Source: Pseudoxanthomonas sp. CF125
GTDB lineage: Bacteria; Pseudomonadota; Gammaproteobacteria; Xanthomonadales; Xanthomonadaceae
Assembly (NCBI RefSeq): GCF_900104085.1
Contig: NZ_FNLD01000002.1
Coordinates: forward strand, 124,001-188,000
DNA length: 64,000 bases
Direction of reading: 5' to 3'
Positions 43,038 through 55,491 of the stretch are shown one piece after another. Each line of letters begins with the position of its first letter. Position 1 is the stretch's first letter. Position numbers and translations under genes: made by a program. Below the pieces are notes generated by a model. That model was not told where the DNA came from and did not search any database. It saw only the letters and a program-made list of their open reading frames with translations.

Positions 43038-43244
43038 TCACACCGGCATCGCACGCATCGCGCGTTCGGCGCGCCGACGTTCGATGCGCTTCCAGACTTT
43101 TTCGTGGAAGTGGAACACCACCGTATTGCAGGCCGGTTCGACCAGCGCCAGCATGCCGCCCACCAGCAGGCTGCCCGTGAACAGCCAGCCCAGCAGGAAG
43201 GCGACGGTGAAATGGAGCAGAGCGAAGCTGAAGGTCTTGGTCAT
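43038..43244 (-). CDS. DUF2061 membrane protein
   Basis: 68 residues, MTKTFSFALLHFTVAFLLGW at the start, then TGSLLVGGMLALVEPACNTV and FHEKVWKRI, matching DUF2061. Two membrane helices with a conserved glutamate (ALVEP) and histidines are likely. Function not known. The start at 43244 lies 12 nt from a Fur-box-like palindrome, suggesting iron-dependent repression. A longer in-frame start at 43274 would lie within that palindrome. Confidence 0.88.
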   Translation of the reverse strand: MTKTFSFALLHFTVAFLLGWLFTGSLLVGGMLALVEPACNTVVFHFHEKVWKRIERRRAERAMRAMPV

Positions 43245-43256
43245 GGCAGGCCACCA

Positions 43257-43275
43257 AATGAGAATCAATCTCATT
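43257..43275 (-). promoter_or_regulatory. Fur-box-like palindrome
   Basis: AATGAGAATCAATCTCATT: 7-bp perfect arms AATGAGA/TCTCATT around 5 nt. It resembles the 19-bp Fur consensus (GATAATGATAATCATTATC) and ATGAGAAT-type Fur sites. It sits immediately upstream of the DUF2061 start. Confidence 0.6.
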
Positions 43276-43365
43276 ATGGGGTCGCATACGCCAAAGTCCA
43301 GCGCATTGTTTCTTGCCGATCCATAGATGATGCCTATGAAAGGGTTGCTGCCGGCTCATAAAGAG

Positions 43366-43392
43366 GAAGCCCCGGCAGCGGGCCGGGGCTTC
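43366..43392 (-). terminator. orphan hairpin between DUF2061 and the atp promoter
   Basis: GAAGCCCCGGC AGCGG GCCGGGGCTTC, an 11-bp stem followed on the minus strand by CTCTTTATG. The whole gap 43276-43587 has no convincing gene. The terminator implies a short minus-strand RNA starting somewhere in 43400-43590, which I could not identify. Confidence 0.55.
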
Positions 43393-43587
43393 ATGGAAGG
43401 TCTGCGGCGGAGCATCGACGAGGAAGTTGAGCGCAGACCGTGCAAGGACTGACCGGACCCCATGGAGAAAGTTCCGACTTTTCCAGCTGAACAGGCGAAT
43501 TGCCTGAAATCGTTTAACGCAAGCCTCGGCATCGCTCTTCCGCTGCTTTTAATTCGGCTGCGCAGCCGCAAACACGGCTTCTGGCGG

Positions 43588-43617
43588 TTGCCGCTGAAAT
43601 TTAACGCCTGCTATACT
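43588..43617 (+). promoter_or_regulatory. sigma-70 promoter of the atp operon
   Basis: TTGCCG (43588-43593), 18-nt spacer, TATACT (43612-43617). Transcription would start near 43624, about 55 nt before the GTG I assign to atpI. That makes a start at the upstream in-frame TTG (43619) unlikely. Confidence 0.65.
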
Positions 43618-43678
43618 TTTGCGGCTCGGCGAGGCGCCTCCAACGGCCTTGTCCCTTCCCACTCACCGGGTTTCGCGT

Positions 43679-45278
<1,600 letters not shown>

Positions 45279-45334
45279 TCAGGCAACCGGTCTTGGCTAA
45301 CGCCGGCGTCCAGCGCCGGCGTCTGGAGTACGCA

Positions 45335-45805
45335 ATGGATATCAACCTCACTTTCATCGTCCAGGGCTTCGCGTTCTTCGCGGTGGCGTGGATGGTGATG
45401 AAGTTCGGCTGGCCGCACATCATCGCGGCCATCGAAGAGCGTCAGCAGAAGATCGCCGAAGGGCTGGCCGCGGCCGACCGCAGCCAGAAGGACCTCGCGC
45501 AGGCGCAGGAAAAGGTCAACGAAGCGTTGAAAGAAGCGCGCACGAAGGCCAACGAAATCATCGATCAGGCGCATCAGCGCGCCAACCAGATCGTCGAAGC
45601 CGCCAAGAACGATGCGATCGCCGAGGCCAACCGCCAGAAGGCGCTGGGCCTGGCCGAGATCGACGCCGCCAGCACCCGCGCCAAGGAAGACCTGCGCAAG
45701 CAGGTGTCGGTCCTGGCCGTGAGCGGCGCCGAGAAGCTGCTCAAGCGCGAAATCGACGCCAACGCCCACAAGGCGCTGCTCGACGAGCTGGCCGCAGAGA
45801 TCTGA
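45335..45805 (+). CDS. atpF: F0F1 ATP synthase subunit b
   Basis: 156 residues: one N-terminal membrane helix ([20 protein letters not shown]) and a long charged coiled coil of Ala/Glu/Lys/Arg heptads that dimerises as the peripheral stalk. GGAG before the ATG at 45335. The preceding 56-nt gap contains the short inverted repeat CGCCGGCG TCCAG CGCCGGCG. Confidence 0.96.
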   Translation: MDINLTFIVQGFAFFAVAWMVMKFGWPHIIAAIEERQQKIAEGLAAADRSQKDLAQAQEKVNEALKEARTKANEIIDQAHQRANQIVEAAKNDAIAEANRQKALGLAEIDAASTRAKEDLRKQVSVLAVSGAEKLLKREIDANAHKALLDELAAEI

Positions 45806-45821
45806 TGAGAGCCGCTGACCA

Positions 45822-46349
45822 ATGAGCCAAGCCCTCACCCTCGCTCGTCCGTACGCCCGCGCCGCTTTTTCGATGGCGCAGGATGAAAATGCCCTGGCCA
45901 AGTGGTCCGACGCGCTCGGTTTCGCCGCGCAAGTGGCCGCCGATCCGCGTGCTGCCATGCTGCTGCTCAACCCGCAGCTGACCCATGCCGAAGCGGTGTC
46001 GCTGCTTTCGGTCGACGGCGCGGGCGAGTCGTTCTCGCGCTTCCTTGCTCTGCTGGCGGAAAACCGCCGGCTGGCGCAGTTGCCGGAAATCTCCGGCCTG
46101 TACGAGGAACTGAAGGCCGAAGCCGAACGCGTGGTCAAGGCCACCGTGACTTCCGCCGCGGAACTGCCGGCGGGCGAGTTGGACGTGCTCAAGGCCGCGT
46201 TGAAGAAGCGCTTCGGCCGCGAAGTCGAACTCAGCACCGCGATCGACGCGTCGCTGATCGGCGGCGCGGTGATCGATGCGGGCGACGTGGTGATCGACGG
46301 CTCGCTGAAAGGCAAGCTCTCGCGGCTGCAGGCCGCGTTGGCGAATTGA
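45822..46349 (+). CDS. atpH: F0F1 ATP synthase subunit delta
   Basis: 175-residue stalk subunit joining F1 to subunit b. It has the family N-terminus LTLARPYARAAFSMAQ and the C-terminal ALKKRFGREVELSTAIDASLIGGAVIDAGDVVIDGSLKGKL. 16 nt after atpF. A long inverted repeat follows in the gap to atpA. Confidence 0.96.
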   Translation: MSQALTLARPYARAAFSMAQDENALAKWSDALGFAAQVAADPRAAMLLLNPQLTHAEAVSLLSVDGAGESFSRFLALLAENRRLAQLPEISGLYEELKAEAERVVKATVTSAAELPAGELDVLKAALKKRFGREVELSTAIDASLIGGAVIDAGDVVIDGSLKGKLSRLQAALAN

Positions 46350-46352
46350 AGC

Positions 46353-46437
46353 CGGGATTGGGGATTTGGGATTCGGGATTGGCAAAAGCAACCACGGCAG
46401 CTTTTACGAATCCCGAATCCCAAATCTCCAATCCCAA
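46353..46437. repeat. GGGATTTGGGATTCGGGATT-type inverted pair
   Basis: CGGGATTGGGGATTTGGGAT and its inverted partner (CGAATCCCGAATCCCAAATC and continuation) enclose 24 nt. It fills most of the 147-nt atpH-atpA gap. A second copy lies between atpG and atpD (48995-49077). Confidence 0.85.
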
Positions 46438-46496
46438 AACAAATTGAAGAAACCCGCGTGTCGCCAATTGTGGCGCACGACACAGGAACCCAAAAA

Positions 46497-48044
46497 ATGG
46501 CAACCACGCTCAACCCCTCCGAAATCAGCGAACTGATCAAGACCCGGATCGAGAAGGTCAAGCTGGCCGCCGAAGCCCGCAACGAAGGCACCGTGACCAG
46601 CGTGTCCGACGGCATCGTGCGCATCTTCGGCCTGGCCGACGTGATGCAGGGCGAAATGATCGAACTGCCCAACGACACCTTCGCACTGGCCCTGAACCTG
46701 GAGCGCGACTCGGTCGGCGCCGTGGTGCTGGGCGACTACGAAAACCTGCGCGAGGGCGACGTGGCCAAGACCACCGGCCGCATCCTGGAAGTGCCGGTCG
46801 GTCCCGAATTGCTGGGCCGGGTGGTCAACGCGCTGGGCGAGCCGATCGACGGCAAGGGCCCGATCGACGCCAAGATGACCGCGCCGGTAGAGCGCGTGGC
46901 CCCGGGCGTGATCTGGCGCAAGTCGGTGTCGCAGCCGGTGCAGACCGGTTACAAGACCGTCGATGCCATGATCCCGATCGGCCGCGGCCAACGCGAGCTG
47001 GTGATCGGCGACCGCCAGACCGGCAAGACCGCGCTGGCCATCGACGCCATCATCAACCAGAAGGGCACCGGCATTAAGTGCGTGTACGTGGCGATCGGCC
47101 AGAAGGCCTCGTCCGTCGCCAACGTGGTGCGCAAGCTGGAAGAAAACGGCGCCCTGGCCCACACCGTGGTGGTGGCCGCCACCGCGTCCGAATCGGCCGC
47201 CATGCAGTACATCAGCGCCTACTCCGGCTGCACCATGGGCGAATACTTCATGGATCGCGGCGAAGACGCCCTGATCGTGTACGACGATCTGTCCAAGCAG
47301 GCCGTGGCCTACCGCCAGATCTCGCTGCTGCTGAAGCGTCCGCCGGGCCGCGAAGCCTATCCGGGCGACGTGTTCTACCTGCACAGCCGCCTGCTGGAAC
47401 GCGCCGCGCGCGTGTCCGAGGAATACGTGGAGAAGTTCACCAACGGCGCGGTGAAGGGTAAGACCGGTTCGCTGACCGCGCTGCCGGTGATCGAAACGCA
47501 GGCCGGCGACGTGTCCGCATTCGTGCCGACCAACGTGATCTCCATCACCGACGGCCAGATCTTCCTGGAAACCGACCTGTTCAACGCCGGTATCCGTCCG
47601 GCCGTGAACGCCGGTATCTCGGTGTCGCGCGTCGGCGGCGCCGCCCAGACCAAGATCATCAAGAAGCTGTCCGGCGGTATCCGCATCTCGCTGGCCCAGT
47701 ACCGCGAGCTGGCTGCGTTCGCGCAGTTCGCCTCGGACCTGGACGAAGCCACCCGCAAGCAGCTCGAGCGCGGCCAGCGCGTCACCGAGCTGATGAAGCA
47801 GAAGCAGTACCAGCCGATGTCCATCGCCAACCAGGCGTTGTCGATCTACGCGGTCAACGAGGGCTACCTGGACGATGTGCCGGTGAACAAGCTGCTGGCG
47901 CTGGAAGAGGGCCTGCACGCGCATTTCGCTAATACCCAAGGCGCGCTGATCGAGAAGATCAACGCCAGCGGCGACTGGAACGACGAGATCGAAACGGCGT
48001 TCAAGAACGGCATCACCGAGTTCAAGACGACGGGCAGCTGGTAA
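46497..48044 (+). CDS. atpA: F0F1 ATP synthase subunit alpha
   Basis: 515 residues. The noncatalytic nucleotide site has Walker A GDRQTGKT (171-178). Conserved [20 protein letters not shown] and [20 protein letters not shown] (arginine finger region) are present. The ATG at 46497 gives the standard N-terminus [15 protein letters not shown]. Part of the F1 head. Confidence 0.98.
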   Translation: MATTLNPSEISELIKTRIEKVKLAAEARNEGTVTSVSDGIVRIFGLADVMQGEMIELPNDTFALALNLERDSVGAVVLGDYENLREGDVAKTTGRILEVPVGPELLGRVVNALGEPIDGKGPIDAKMTAPVERVAPGVIWRKSVSQPVQTGYKTVDAMIPIGRGQRELVIGDRQTGKTALAIDAIINQKGTGIKCVYVAIGQKASSVANVVRKLEENGALAHTVVVAATASESAAMQYISAYSGCTMGEYFMDRGEDALIVYDDLSKQAVAYRQISLLLKRPPGREAYPGDVFYLHSRLLERAARVSEEYVEKFTNGAVKGKTGSLTALPVIETQAGDVSAFVPTNVISITDGQIFLETDLFNAGIRPAVNAGISVSRVGGAAQTKIIKKLSGGIRISLAQYRELAAFAQFASDLDEATRKQLERGQRVTELMKQKQYQPMSIANQALSIYAVNEGYLDDVPVNKLLALEEGLHAHFANTQGALIEKINASGDWNDEIETAFKNGITEFKTTGSW

Positions 48045-48047
48045 GAC

Positions 48048-48118
48048 GTAGGGCGGGTTTTAACCCGCCATTGCGGAATCGATAGGTTAGCCAAAGGCGG
48101 GTCAAGACCCGCCCTACG
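48048..48118. repeat. REP pair, GTAGGGCGGG family, in atpA-atpG gap
   Basis: GTAGGGCGGGTTTTAACCCG (48048) faces GGCGGGTCAAGACCCGCCCT (ending 48118). Each half can also fold on itself. It leaves only 12 nt before the atpG start. Confidence 0.85.
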
Positions 48119-48130
48119 CAGGAAACAAGA

Positions 48131-48994
48131 ATGGCAAGCGGCAGAGAAATCAAAACCAAGATCAAGAGCGTGCAGAACACCCGCAAGGTGACGCGCGCGC
48201 TGGAAATGGTCTCGGCCTCGAAAATCCGCAAGGCGCAGGACCGCATGAAGGCCTCGCGTCCGTACGCGCGCGCCATGAAGCAGGTCATCGGCCATCTGGC
48301 ACAGGCCAATTCCGAGTACCAGCATCCGTTCCTGGTGGAGCGCGCGGAGATCAAGCGCGTCGGCTACATCATCGTTTCCTCGGACCGCGGCCTGGCCGGC
48401 GGCCTCAACAACAACCTGTTCCGCAAGACCCTGGGCGAAGTGCGCCAGTGGCAGGACAAGGGCGCCGAAGTCGATGTGGTCACCATCGGTCAGAAGGCCT
48501 CGGCCTTCTTCCGCCGCATCAAGGTCAACATGCTGGCCAGCGTCACCCACCTGGGCGACCGTCCGCAGCTGGAACAGCTGGTGGGCGTGGTCAAGGTCAT
48601 GCTGGATGCGTACGAATCGGGCAAGGTCGACCGCGTGTACCTGGTCTACAACGATTTCGTGAATACCATGACCCAGCGCGCGGCGTTCGACCAGCTGCTG
48701 CCGTTGCCGGCCGCCGATACCCAGATCACCCACCACGACTGGGACTACATCTACGAACCCGACGCCGCCACCGTGCTCGAACACGTGCTGACGCGCTACG
48801 TGGAGTCGCTGGTGTACCAGGCCGTGCTGGAAAACGTGGCGTCCGAACACGCCGCGCGCATGGTGGCCATGAAGTCGGCCAGCGACAACGCGACCAAGCT
48901 GATCGGCGACCTGCAACTGGTCTACAACAAGGCCCGTCAGGCGGCGATCACGCAAGAGATTTCGGAAATCGTCGGCGGCGCTGCAGCGGTGTAG
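48131..48994 (+). CDS. atpG: F0F1 ATP synthase subunit gamma
   Basis: 287-residue central-stalk subunit. The N-terminal helix [20 protein letters not shown] and C-terminal [20 protein letters not shown], with [17 protein letters not shown], form the rotor coiled coil. The middle [15 protein letters not shown] is conserved. Ribosome-binding site AGGAAAC. Confidence 0.98.
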   Translation: MASGREIKTKIKSVQNTRKVTRALEMVSASKIRKAQDRMKASRPYARAMKQVIGHLAQANSEYQHPFLVERAEIKRVGYIIVSSDRGLAGGLNNNLFRKTLGEVRQWQDKGAEVDVVTIGQKASAFFRRIKVNMLASVTHLGDRPQLEQLVGVVKVMLDAYESGKVDRVYLVYNDFVNTMTQRAAFDQLLPLPAADTQITHHDWDYIYEPDAATVLEHVLTRYVESLVYQAVLENVASEHAARMVAMKSASDNATKLIGDLQLVYNKARQAAITQEISEIVGGAAAV

Positions 48995-49077
48995 TCGGAT
49001 TCGGGATTTGGGATTGGAGATTCGTAACGGCCGCGATCCGCGCTTCCACGAATCCCGAATCTCCAATCCCAGATCTC
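48995..49077. repeat. GGGATTTGGGATT-type inverted pair in atpG-atpD gap
   Basis: TCGGATTCGGGATTTGGGAT (48995) faces CGAATCCCGAATCTCCAATC (ending 49077). It starts right after the atpG stop codon and is the same family as 46353-46437. Confidence 0.85.
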
Positions 49078-49116
49078 AAACAATCCATTCGCCGGTGTAA
49101 ATCGGCAACGAAATAG

Positions 49117-50562
<1,446 letters not shown>

Positions 50563-50567
50563 GCAAC

Positions 50568-50628
50568 ATAGGGCGGGCCCTGGCCCGCCATCGCGATAAT
50601 CCGTGGTGGGCTTGAACCCACCCTATGC
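50568..50628. repeat. REP pair, GTAGGGCGGG family, in atpD-atpC gap
   Basis: CATAGGGCGGGCCCTGGCCC (50568) faces GGTGGGCTTGAACCCACCCT (ending 50628). More diverged than the atpA-atpG copy. Confidence 0.8.
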
Positions 50629-50643
50629 AGTCAAAGGTTGATC

Positions 50644-51069
50644 ATGGCATCTACCATCCGTTGCGATATCGTCAGCGCCGAGCAGGAAATCTTCCACGGC
50701 GAAGCGACGCTGGTCGTGGCCACCGGCGAACAGGGCGAGCTGGGCATCGCGCCCCGCCACGCGCCGCTGATCACGCGCCTCAAGCCGGGCAAGGTCGTGG
50801 TGACCCTGCCCAGCGGCGAACACCTGGACTTCGCCATCAGCGGCGGCATCCTGGAAGTGCAGCCGCAAGTGGTCACGGTGCTGGCCGACACCGCGATCCG
50901 CGCGCAGGACATCGACGAAGCCGCCGTGCGCGCGGCCATGGAAGAAGCCGAGCGCGTGCTGGCCAACCGTGGCGAAGCGATGGACGTGGCCGAGGCGCAG
51001 CAGAAGCTGGTCGAAGCGACCGTGCAGCTGCAGGCGCTGGAGCGCTTGCGCAAGAACCTCAAGCACTGA
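50644..51069 (+). CDS. atpC: F0F1 ATP synthase subunit epsilon
   Basis: 141 residues: N-terminal beta-sandwich ([39 protein letters not shown]) and a C-terminal two-helix inhibitory arm ([20 protein letters not shown] onward). Last gene of the operon. The true start is the second ATG of the frame, at 50644. Confidence 0.97.
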   Translation: MASTIRCDIVSAEQEIFHGEATLVVATGEQGELGIAPRHAPLITRLKPGKVVVTLPSGEHLDFAISGGILEVQPQVVTVLADTAIRAQDIDEAAVRAAMEEAERVLANRGEAMDVAEAQQKLVEATVQLQALERLRKNLKH

Positions 51070-51093
51070 GCTTTATCGCCATAGCAATCCCGA

Positions 51094-51119
51094 AACGCCG
51101 GCCTAGTGCCGGCGTTTTT
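51094..51119 (+). terminator. rho-independent terminator of the atp operon
   Basis: AACGCCGGC CTAGT GCCGGCGTT followed by TTTA: a 9-bp GC-rich stem with a T tract (total TTTTT), 24 nt after the atpC stop. Confidence 0.92.
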
Positions 51120-51135
51120 ATTCGCAATCCACAAC

Positions 51136-51259
51136 GTAGGGCGGGTCTTGACCCGCCTTCAGGCAACATCGCGATAACCCGGATGGCGGGTCAAGACCCG
51201 CCCTACGCTCTGCTCTTTATCGCGTGCCAAGAGCAGCCGAGCAAGCTCGGCTCTACAAA
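51136..51259. repeat. REP cluster of two families after the atp operon
   Basis: GTAGGGCGGGTCTTGACCCG (51136) and GGCGGGTCAAGACCCGCCCT (ending 51207) form an inverted pair. AAGAGCAGCCGAGCAAGCTC and continuation (51229-51259) is an intact copy of the family at 33.7 kb. The cluster fills the gap to the convergent gtrA-like gene. Confidence 0.88.
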
Positions 51260-51265
51260 GCGGGG

Positions 51266-51649
51266 TCAGTGTTTGTAGACCCAATGACGCGACAGCAGGA
51301 AACCGATCACGCCCAGCGCAAGTTCGACCGCAGGTTTGGCCATCCACGCCCAGCGCAGGCCGAACCAGTCGTCGATGTTGCCGATAGCCCAGGTGCTCAC
51401 GAAGGTGGTCATCAACCACATGGCCAGGAAGCGCAGCAGCGGCTTGCGTCCCAGATGATGTTCGTCGCCGGTGAAGGTGATGCGTCCGTTCAACCAGAAA
51501 CCCAGCAGCGCACCACTGATGCGGCCGGCCACATTGGCCGGTTCCACCAGCATGCCCGCATGGCTCAGGCCGACCATCACGCCCCAGTCCAGCAGCCACT
51601 GCAGCACGCCGATCAGCAGGTAGCAGCGGCCCTGGCGCAGGACGCTCAT
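51266..51649 (-). CDS. GtrA-family membrane protein
   Basis: 127 residues, four predicted helices: LLIGVLQWLLDWGVMVGLSH, then NVAGRISGALLGFWLNGRITF (the conserved GtrA N/R-containing helix), LLRFLAMWLMTTFVSTWAIG and PAVELALGVIGFLLSRHWVY. GtrA proteins are thought to move polyprenyl-linked sugars across the inner membrane. The ATG overlaps the upstream glycosyltransferase stop (ATGA), indicating a two-gene unit. Confidence 0.9.
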   Translation of the reverse strand: MSVLRQGRCYLLIGVLQWLLDWGVMVGLSHAGMLVEPANVAGRISGALLGFWLNGRITFTGDEHHLGRKPLLRFLAMWLMTTFVSTWAIGNIDDWFGLRWAWMAKPAVELALGVIGFLLSRHWVYKH

Positions 51650-53700
51650 GGTCGCTGGCCCCCGGTTGCGATGCTCCACCACTGCGCCGGACCCTGTTCG
51701 CCGCGCATGACCGCACCAGCCCGTTGCAGGCCTGCGCGCTGCGCGGGATTGAGCGTGTCCTTGCGCAACAGCACTTCACCGATGCGCTCGCGTTCAAACA
51801 GCGACTGCCAGGCCGCACCGGTCGGGTCGTGGTCGGCCAGCGCGGCGGCGGCCGCAAGCGAGGGGTCGTAGCGCGAGACCGTGCGCGCCCGCACGCCGGT
51901 TTCGGCCGCGTGCGGCACTTCCGCATCCAGCGCCAGCACGTTACCCATGCCGGGCGATGCAACGCGCATGCGGGCCAGCAGGATCCGTTCCGGCGCGTAA
52001 TGGCGGAACGAGGCCGCATCATCGCCCAGCGCCAATACGGTTTCCTTTATTGCGCCCGTCCGCAGCATCCAATGGCCATTGGCCTGGAACGCCAGGTTGA
52101 GCACGCACAAGCCCGCCAGCATCCAACCGGCGCGCCGCGGATCCGCGCGCGCGGTGGTCACCGCAAGCAACGGCAGCATTGCCACGCAGGCGGGAAACAC
52201 ATAGCGCAGGTACTGCATCGGAATGATGGGAATGGCCATGCTCAGCGCCAGCATCGCGGCGATGGCCGAAGTCCTGCGTTGGATCAGCGCCAGGATCCAG
52301 GCGCCGGCCAGCACCACCAGAACAAATCCGCCACCGCCAGCGAATGCTTCCAGATAGCGGCCGGTATCGAAAGTCAGATGCCAGGGCAGCCACGCATCGA
52401 ATCCGGCGTGCCAGCGCGTGTCGTCGAAATCGGCCGTGGCGAAGTAGGGCGAACGGAACCAGGCATTGAACAGCGGCAGAAAAGGATTCCCGGTCAGCAC
52501 CGCGGCATAGACATAGCTGCTGGCCCCGACCGCCAGCGACAGGGCGCCGGCGAGCAGCACCGCACCTGGCCGCAGCGCTGCGCGATGGCGCCACAGCGCC
52601 CAGGGCAACAGCACGATCGCCATTGCCGCAGCAGCCAGTTTCAAGGCTAACAGCCCTCCCACCAGCACTGCGCCTGCATACAATCCTCGAGAGCCTTGCA
52701 CCGGTGCCCGTGCGATCAGTACCACCAGCCACACCAGCAGTGCGGCCGTGGGTGTTTCGGTCTGCATGCTGCCGGCCAGCACCGCAGTTAGCGGCAAACT
52801 GGCGTACAGCGCCACAGAGGCCCAGCGTGCAAGCGCATCGCCGCCCAGCTCAGCGGCCAACCGCCATACGCCCGCTGCGGCGAGCAGGATCCACAGCGCA
52901 TTCACCGGGCCGCGCGCTTCGCCGCCGCCGATGACCTGCGGAAACGCCTGCAGCACGTCGCCCAGCCACGGGGCCAGCGCCCAGATGTGGGTTTCGGCAT
53001 CCATCGCATAGCGGCCGTCCTGTAGCAGCTCCCACGGCAGGCGCAGGTGGTAGCCCAGATCGTCCACCTGCAGAGTCGGCAGCCAGCAGCCGGTGCTGGC
53101 CAGGCCCAACGCCAGCACCGCCAGGGCGGCCGCACGCGGATGTGCGGCCACCGCATCGCGCCACTGGTCCCGCGCATGGCGCAGCGACGGGAGCATGCGA
53201 TTACGGGCCAGAGCCACCATCACGATGGCCAGGCCCAGGTAGCTCCAGGCGTAGTGCACCGGCAACGGCAGCAGCCATGCCAGCGACCCGCCTAACAGAA
53301 CCAGCCCGGCGACCAGCTGCAAGGGCAGCGATTCCTGCCTCAGCAGCAAGCCGCCAAGCGCCAGGGCCAGCGCCGCCAGCACCAGCGTCGCCGCCACCGG
53401 AACCGGACCTGCGAACAACACCAACGCCAGGCTCCAAGGCAGCGCTAGCGCCGCGGCCCACGACCAGCGCGCGAACCGACGCAGCGGCCATGCCAGCAAT
53501 GCCGACAGTGCGGCCAGCACCAGCAGTTCGCCGAAACGGCCCGAATGCCAGTGTTCCCACAACCGGTACTGGAAAAAACCGAGCGTGCACAGCGGCACGC
53601 CGGCCCACAGCAGCGCCAGTTGCCAGCGGGGCGTAACGGGAATCAAGGGTGGCGTCGAGGAGGCGGAACGGGAGGACGGGATCGAAATCATCGCGCGCAT
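51646..53700 (-). CDS. GT-C-like membrane glycosyltransferase
   Basis: 684 residues with about twelve hydrophobic helices and an extracytoplasmic acidic motif VDDLGYHLRLPWELL early in the protein, as in GT-C enzymes that use polyprenyl-phosphate sugars. A soluble C-terminal tail of about 130 residues follows. With the coupled GtrA protein it probably modifies a surface glycan or protein in the periplasm. The acceptor is unknown. The alternative start MISIPSS is three codons later. No family name is certain. Confidence 0.75.
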   Translation of the reverse strand: MRAMISIPSSRSASSTPPLIPVTPRWQLALLWAGVPLCTLGFFQYRLWEHWHSGRFGELLVLAALSALLAWPLRRFARWSWAAALALPWSLALVLFAGPVPVAATLVLAALALALGGLLLRQESLPLQLVAGLVLLGGSLAWLLPLPVHYAWSYLGLAIVMVALARNRMLPSLRHARDQWRDAVAAHPRAAALAVLALGLASTGCWLPTLQVDDLGYHLRLPWELLQDGRYAMDAETHIWALAPWLGDVLQAFPQVIGGGEARGPVNALWILLAAAGVWRLAAELGGDALARWASVALYASLPLTAVLAGSMQTETPTAALLVWLVVLIARAPVQGSRGLYAGAVLVGGLLALKLAAAAMAIVLLPWALWRHRAALRPGAVLLAGALSLAVGASSYVYAAVLTGNPFLPLFNAWFRSPYFATADFDDTRWHAGFDAWLPWHLTFDTGRYLEAFAGGGGFVLVVLAGAWILALIQRRTSAIAAMLALSMAIPIIPMQYLRYVFPACVAMLPLLAVTTARADPRRAGWMLAGLCVLNLAFQANGHWMLRTGAIKETVLALGDDAASFRHYAPERILLARMRVASPGMGNVLALDAEVPHAAETGVRARTVSRYDPSLAAAAALADHDPTGAAWQSLFERERIGEVLLRKDTLNPAQRAGLQRAGAVMRGEQGPAQWWSIATGGQRP

Positions 53701-53754
53701 GCTAACAGCGCGCCGATTTAGAATGGGTCACGACACCGAATCGCTGGAGCGCAC

Positions 53755-55119
53755 ATGGCCGGACCCCTGCACGTCATCATCCTCGCCGCCGGCGAAGGCA
53801 AGCGCATGCGTTCGGCCAAGCCGAAAGTGCTGCAGCCCATCGCCGGGCAACCGATGCTGGCCCAGGTCATCGCCGCCGCGCGCGCGTTGAATCCGGCCGG
53901 CATCCACGTGGTCCACGGCCACGGCGGCGATCAGGTGCAGGCCGCCTTCGCCGAGCAAACCGATCTGCAATGGGCGCAGCAGGCGCAGCAGCTGGGCACC
54001 GGCCATGCGGTGGAGCAGGCCATGCCCAAGGTGCCCGATGCGGCCACCGTGCTGGTGCTGTACGGCGATGTGCCGCTGATCCGCAGCGAAACCCTGCAGC
54101 GTCTGCTGGAAGCGCCGGGAAGGCTGGCCGTACTGGTCGCCGAGGTTGCCGACCCCACCGGCTACGGCCGCATCGTGCGCGATGCCGAAGGCCGCGTGGC
54201 CGCCATCGTCGAACAGAAGGACGCCGACGAGGAACAACGCCGCATCCGCGTCATCAACACCGGCATCATCGCCGCCGAATCCACCGCATTGAAGCGCTGG
54301 CTGGCGCATCTGTCCAACGACAACGCGCAGGGCGAGTACTACCTGACCGATGTGTTCGCCGCCGCCGCTGCCGAATTCAGCGCCGCCGAGATGGTGCTGG
54401 TGGGTGAGGCTATCGAAGCCGAAGGCGCCAACGATCCCTGGCAGCTCGCCCAGCTCGAACGCGCGTTCCAGCTACGCCAGGCGCGCGCGATCTGCGCGCA
54501 GGGCGCACGCCTGCTGGATCCGGCGCGCTTCGACCAGCGCGGCACGGTAACGGTGGGCCGCGACGTGGAGATCGACGTGGACGTGGTGCTGGAAGGCCAT
54601 GTGGAATTGGGCGACGGCGTCAGCATCGGTCCGTTCACGCGCTTGAAGGACGTCAAGCTGGGCGCTGGCACCTTGGTGCGCGCGCATTGCGATCTCGACG
54701 GAGTCGTGGCCGAAGGCGCCGCGCAGATCGGCCCGTACTCGCGCCTGCGCCCGGGCACGGTGCTGGCCGACGGCGTGCACGTGGGCAACTTCGTGGAAAC
54801 CAAGAAGGCCACGCTGGGCCTCGGCAGCAAGGCCAACCACTTGACCTACCTGGGCGATGCCGTGATCGGCAGCGGCGTCAATATCGGCGCCGGCACCATC
54901 ACCTGCAACTACGACGGCGTGAACAAGTTCACCACCACCATCGAAGACGGCGCCTTCATCGGCTCCAACTCGGCCTTGGTGGCGCCGGTCACCATCGGCG
55001 CCAACGCCACCATCGGCGCCGGCTCGGTAATCGGCAAGGATGCGCCGGCAGACAAGCTCACCCTCACGCGTGCACGGCAGCAGACGCTCGAGGGTTGGCA
55101 GCGGCCGAAGAAGCGGTAG
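53755..55119 (+). CDS. glmU: bifunctional GlcN-1-P acetyltransferase / UDP-GlcNAc pyrophosphorylase
   Basis: 454 residues. The N-terminal uridyltransferase has [18 protein letters not shown] and LYGDVPLI; the C-terminal left-handed beta-helix acetyltransferase has hexapeptide repeats and the conserved [12 protein letters not shown]. It makes UDP-GlcNAc for peptidoglycan and LPS. A TAGAAT -10-like box is at 53719-53724. Its position shortly after the atp operon is a conserved gammaproteobacterial linkage. Confidence 0.97.
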   Translation: MAGPLHVIILAAGEGKRMRSAKPKVLQPIAGQPMLAQVIAAARALNPAGIHVVHGHGGDQVQAAFAEQTDLQWAQQAQQLGTGHAVEQAMPKVPDAATVLVLYGDVPLIRSETLQRLLEAPGRLAVLVAEVADPTGYGRIVRDAEGRVAAIVEQKDADEEQRRIRVINTGIIAAESTALKRWLAHLSNDNAQGEYYLTDVFAAAAAEFSAAEMVLVGEAIEAEGANDPWQLAQLERAFQLRQARAICAQGARLLDPARFDQRGTVTVGRDVEIDVDVVLEGHVELGDGVSIGPFTRLKDVKLGAGTLVRAHCDLDGVVAEGAAQIGPYSRLRPGTVLADGVHVGNFVETKKATLGLGSKANHLTYLGDAVIGSGVNIGAGTITCNYDGVNKFTTTIEDGAFIGSNSALVAPVTIGANATIGAGSVIGKDAPADKLTLTRARQQTLEGWQRPKKR

Positions 55120-55125
55120 ACCTCG

Positions 55126-55434
55126 ATGGAAAGACGTCACCTAACATTTGAGGAATCCTGCGCAAGGACCTGCGCACTACAGCTCGTCGAGTGCGGCGGT
55201 CCCACTGCGTCTGGCCTGGATGGTTATGTCTGTGAGAAGTGCGCTGAGTTCCTGGTGGCTCAAACCACCAACTCCGCTCAGCTTGCCGCTGTTCCGTGCG
55301 GCTATTGCGGCCAAGCGCACGCCTACGCCGCGGTCCGTGGCGTGCCTGTATGCGATTCCTGTGCACTGCGGGCGCTATCGGCGGCAAGATATTGGTACAG
55401 TCATGCCACTGGCTTCAGCTCGATTGGAGCCTAA
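55126..55434 (+). CDS. possible small zinc-ribbon-like protein
   Basis: 102 residues with paired cysteines: CARTC, VCEKC, PCGYCG and PVCDSC, spaced as in a zinc-binding treble-clef or ribbon. It starts 6 nt after the glmU stop (MERRHLTFEESC), but no clear ribosome-binding site is visible, and base composition is lower in GC than its neighbours. I do not recognise a family; it may be a recently acquired or decaying gene. Confidence 0.45.
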   Translation: MERRHLTFEESCARTCALQLVECGGPTASGLDGYVCEKCAEFLVAQTTNSAQLAAVPCGYCGQAHAYAAVRGVPVCDSCALRALSAARYWYSHATGFSSIGA

Positions 55435-55491
55435 AGGTTTATTCAAGCCGAAGCCGTTTCGCGGGCCAGCTTAATTCAGGCGTCAAGACTT

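Noticed and set aside
43619-43678. TTG start for atpI at 43619
   Set aside because: It lies 2 nt after the -10 box and would be leaderless or upstream of transcription; GTG at 43679 fits better.
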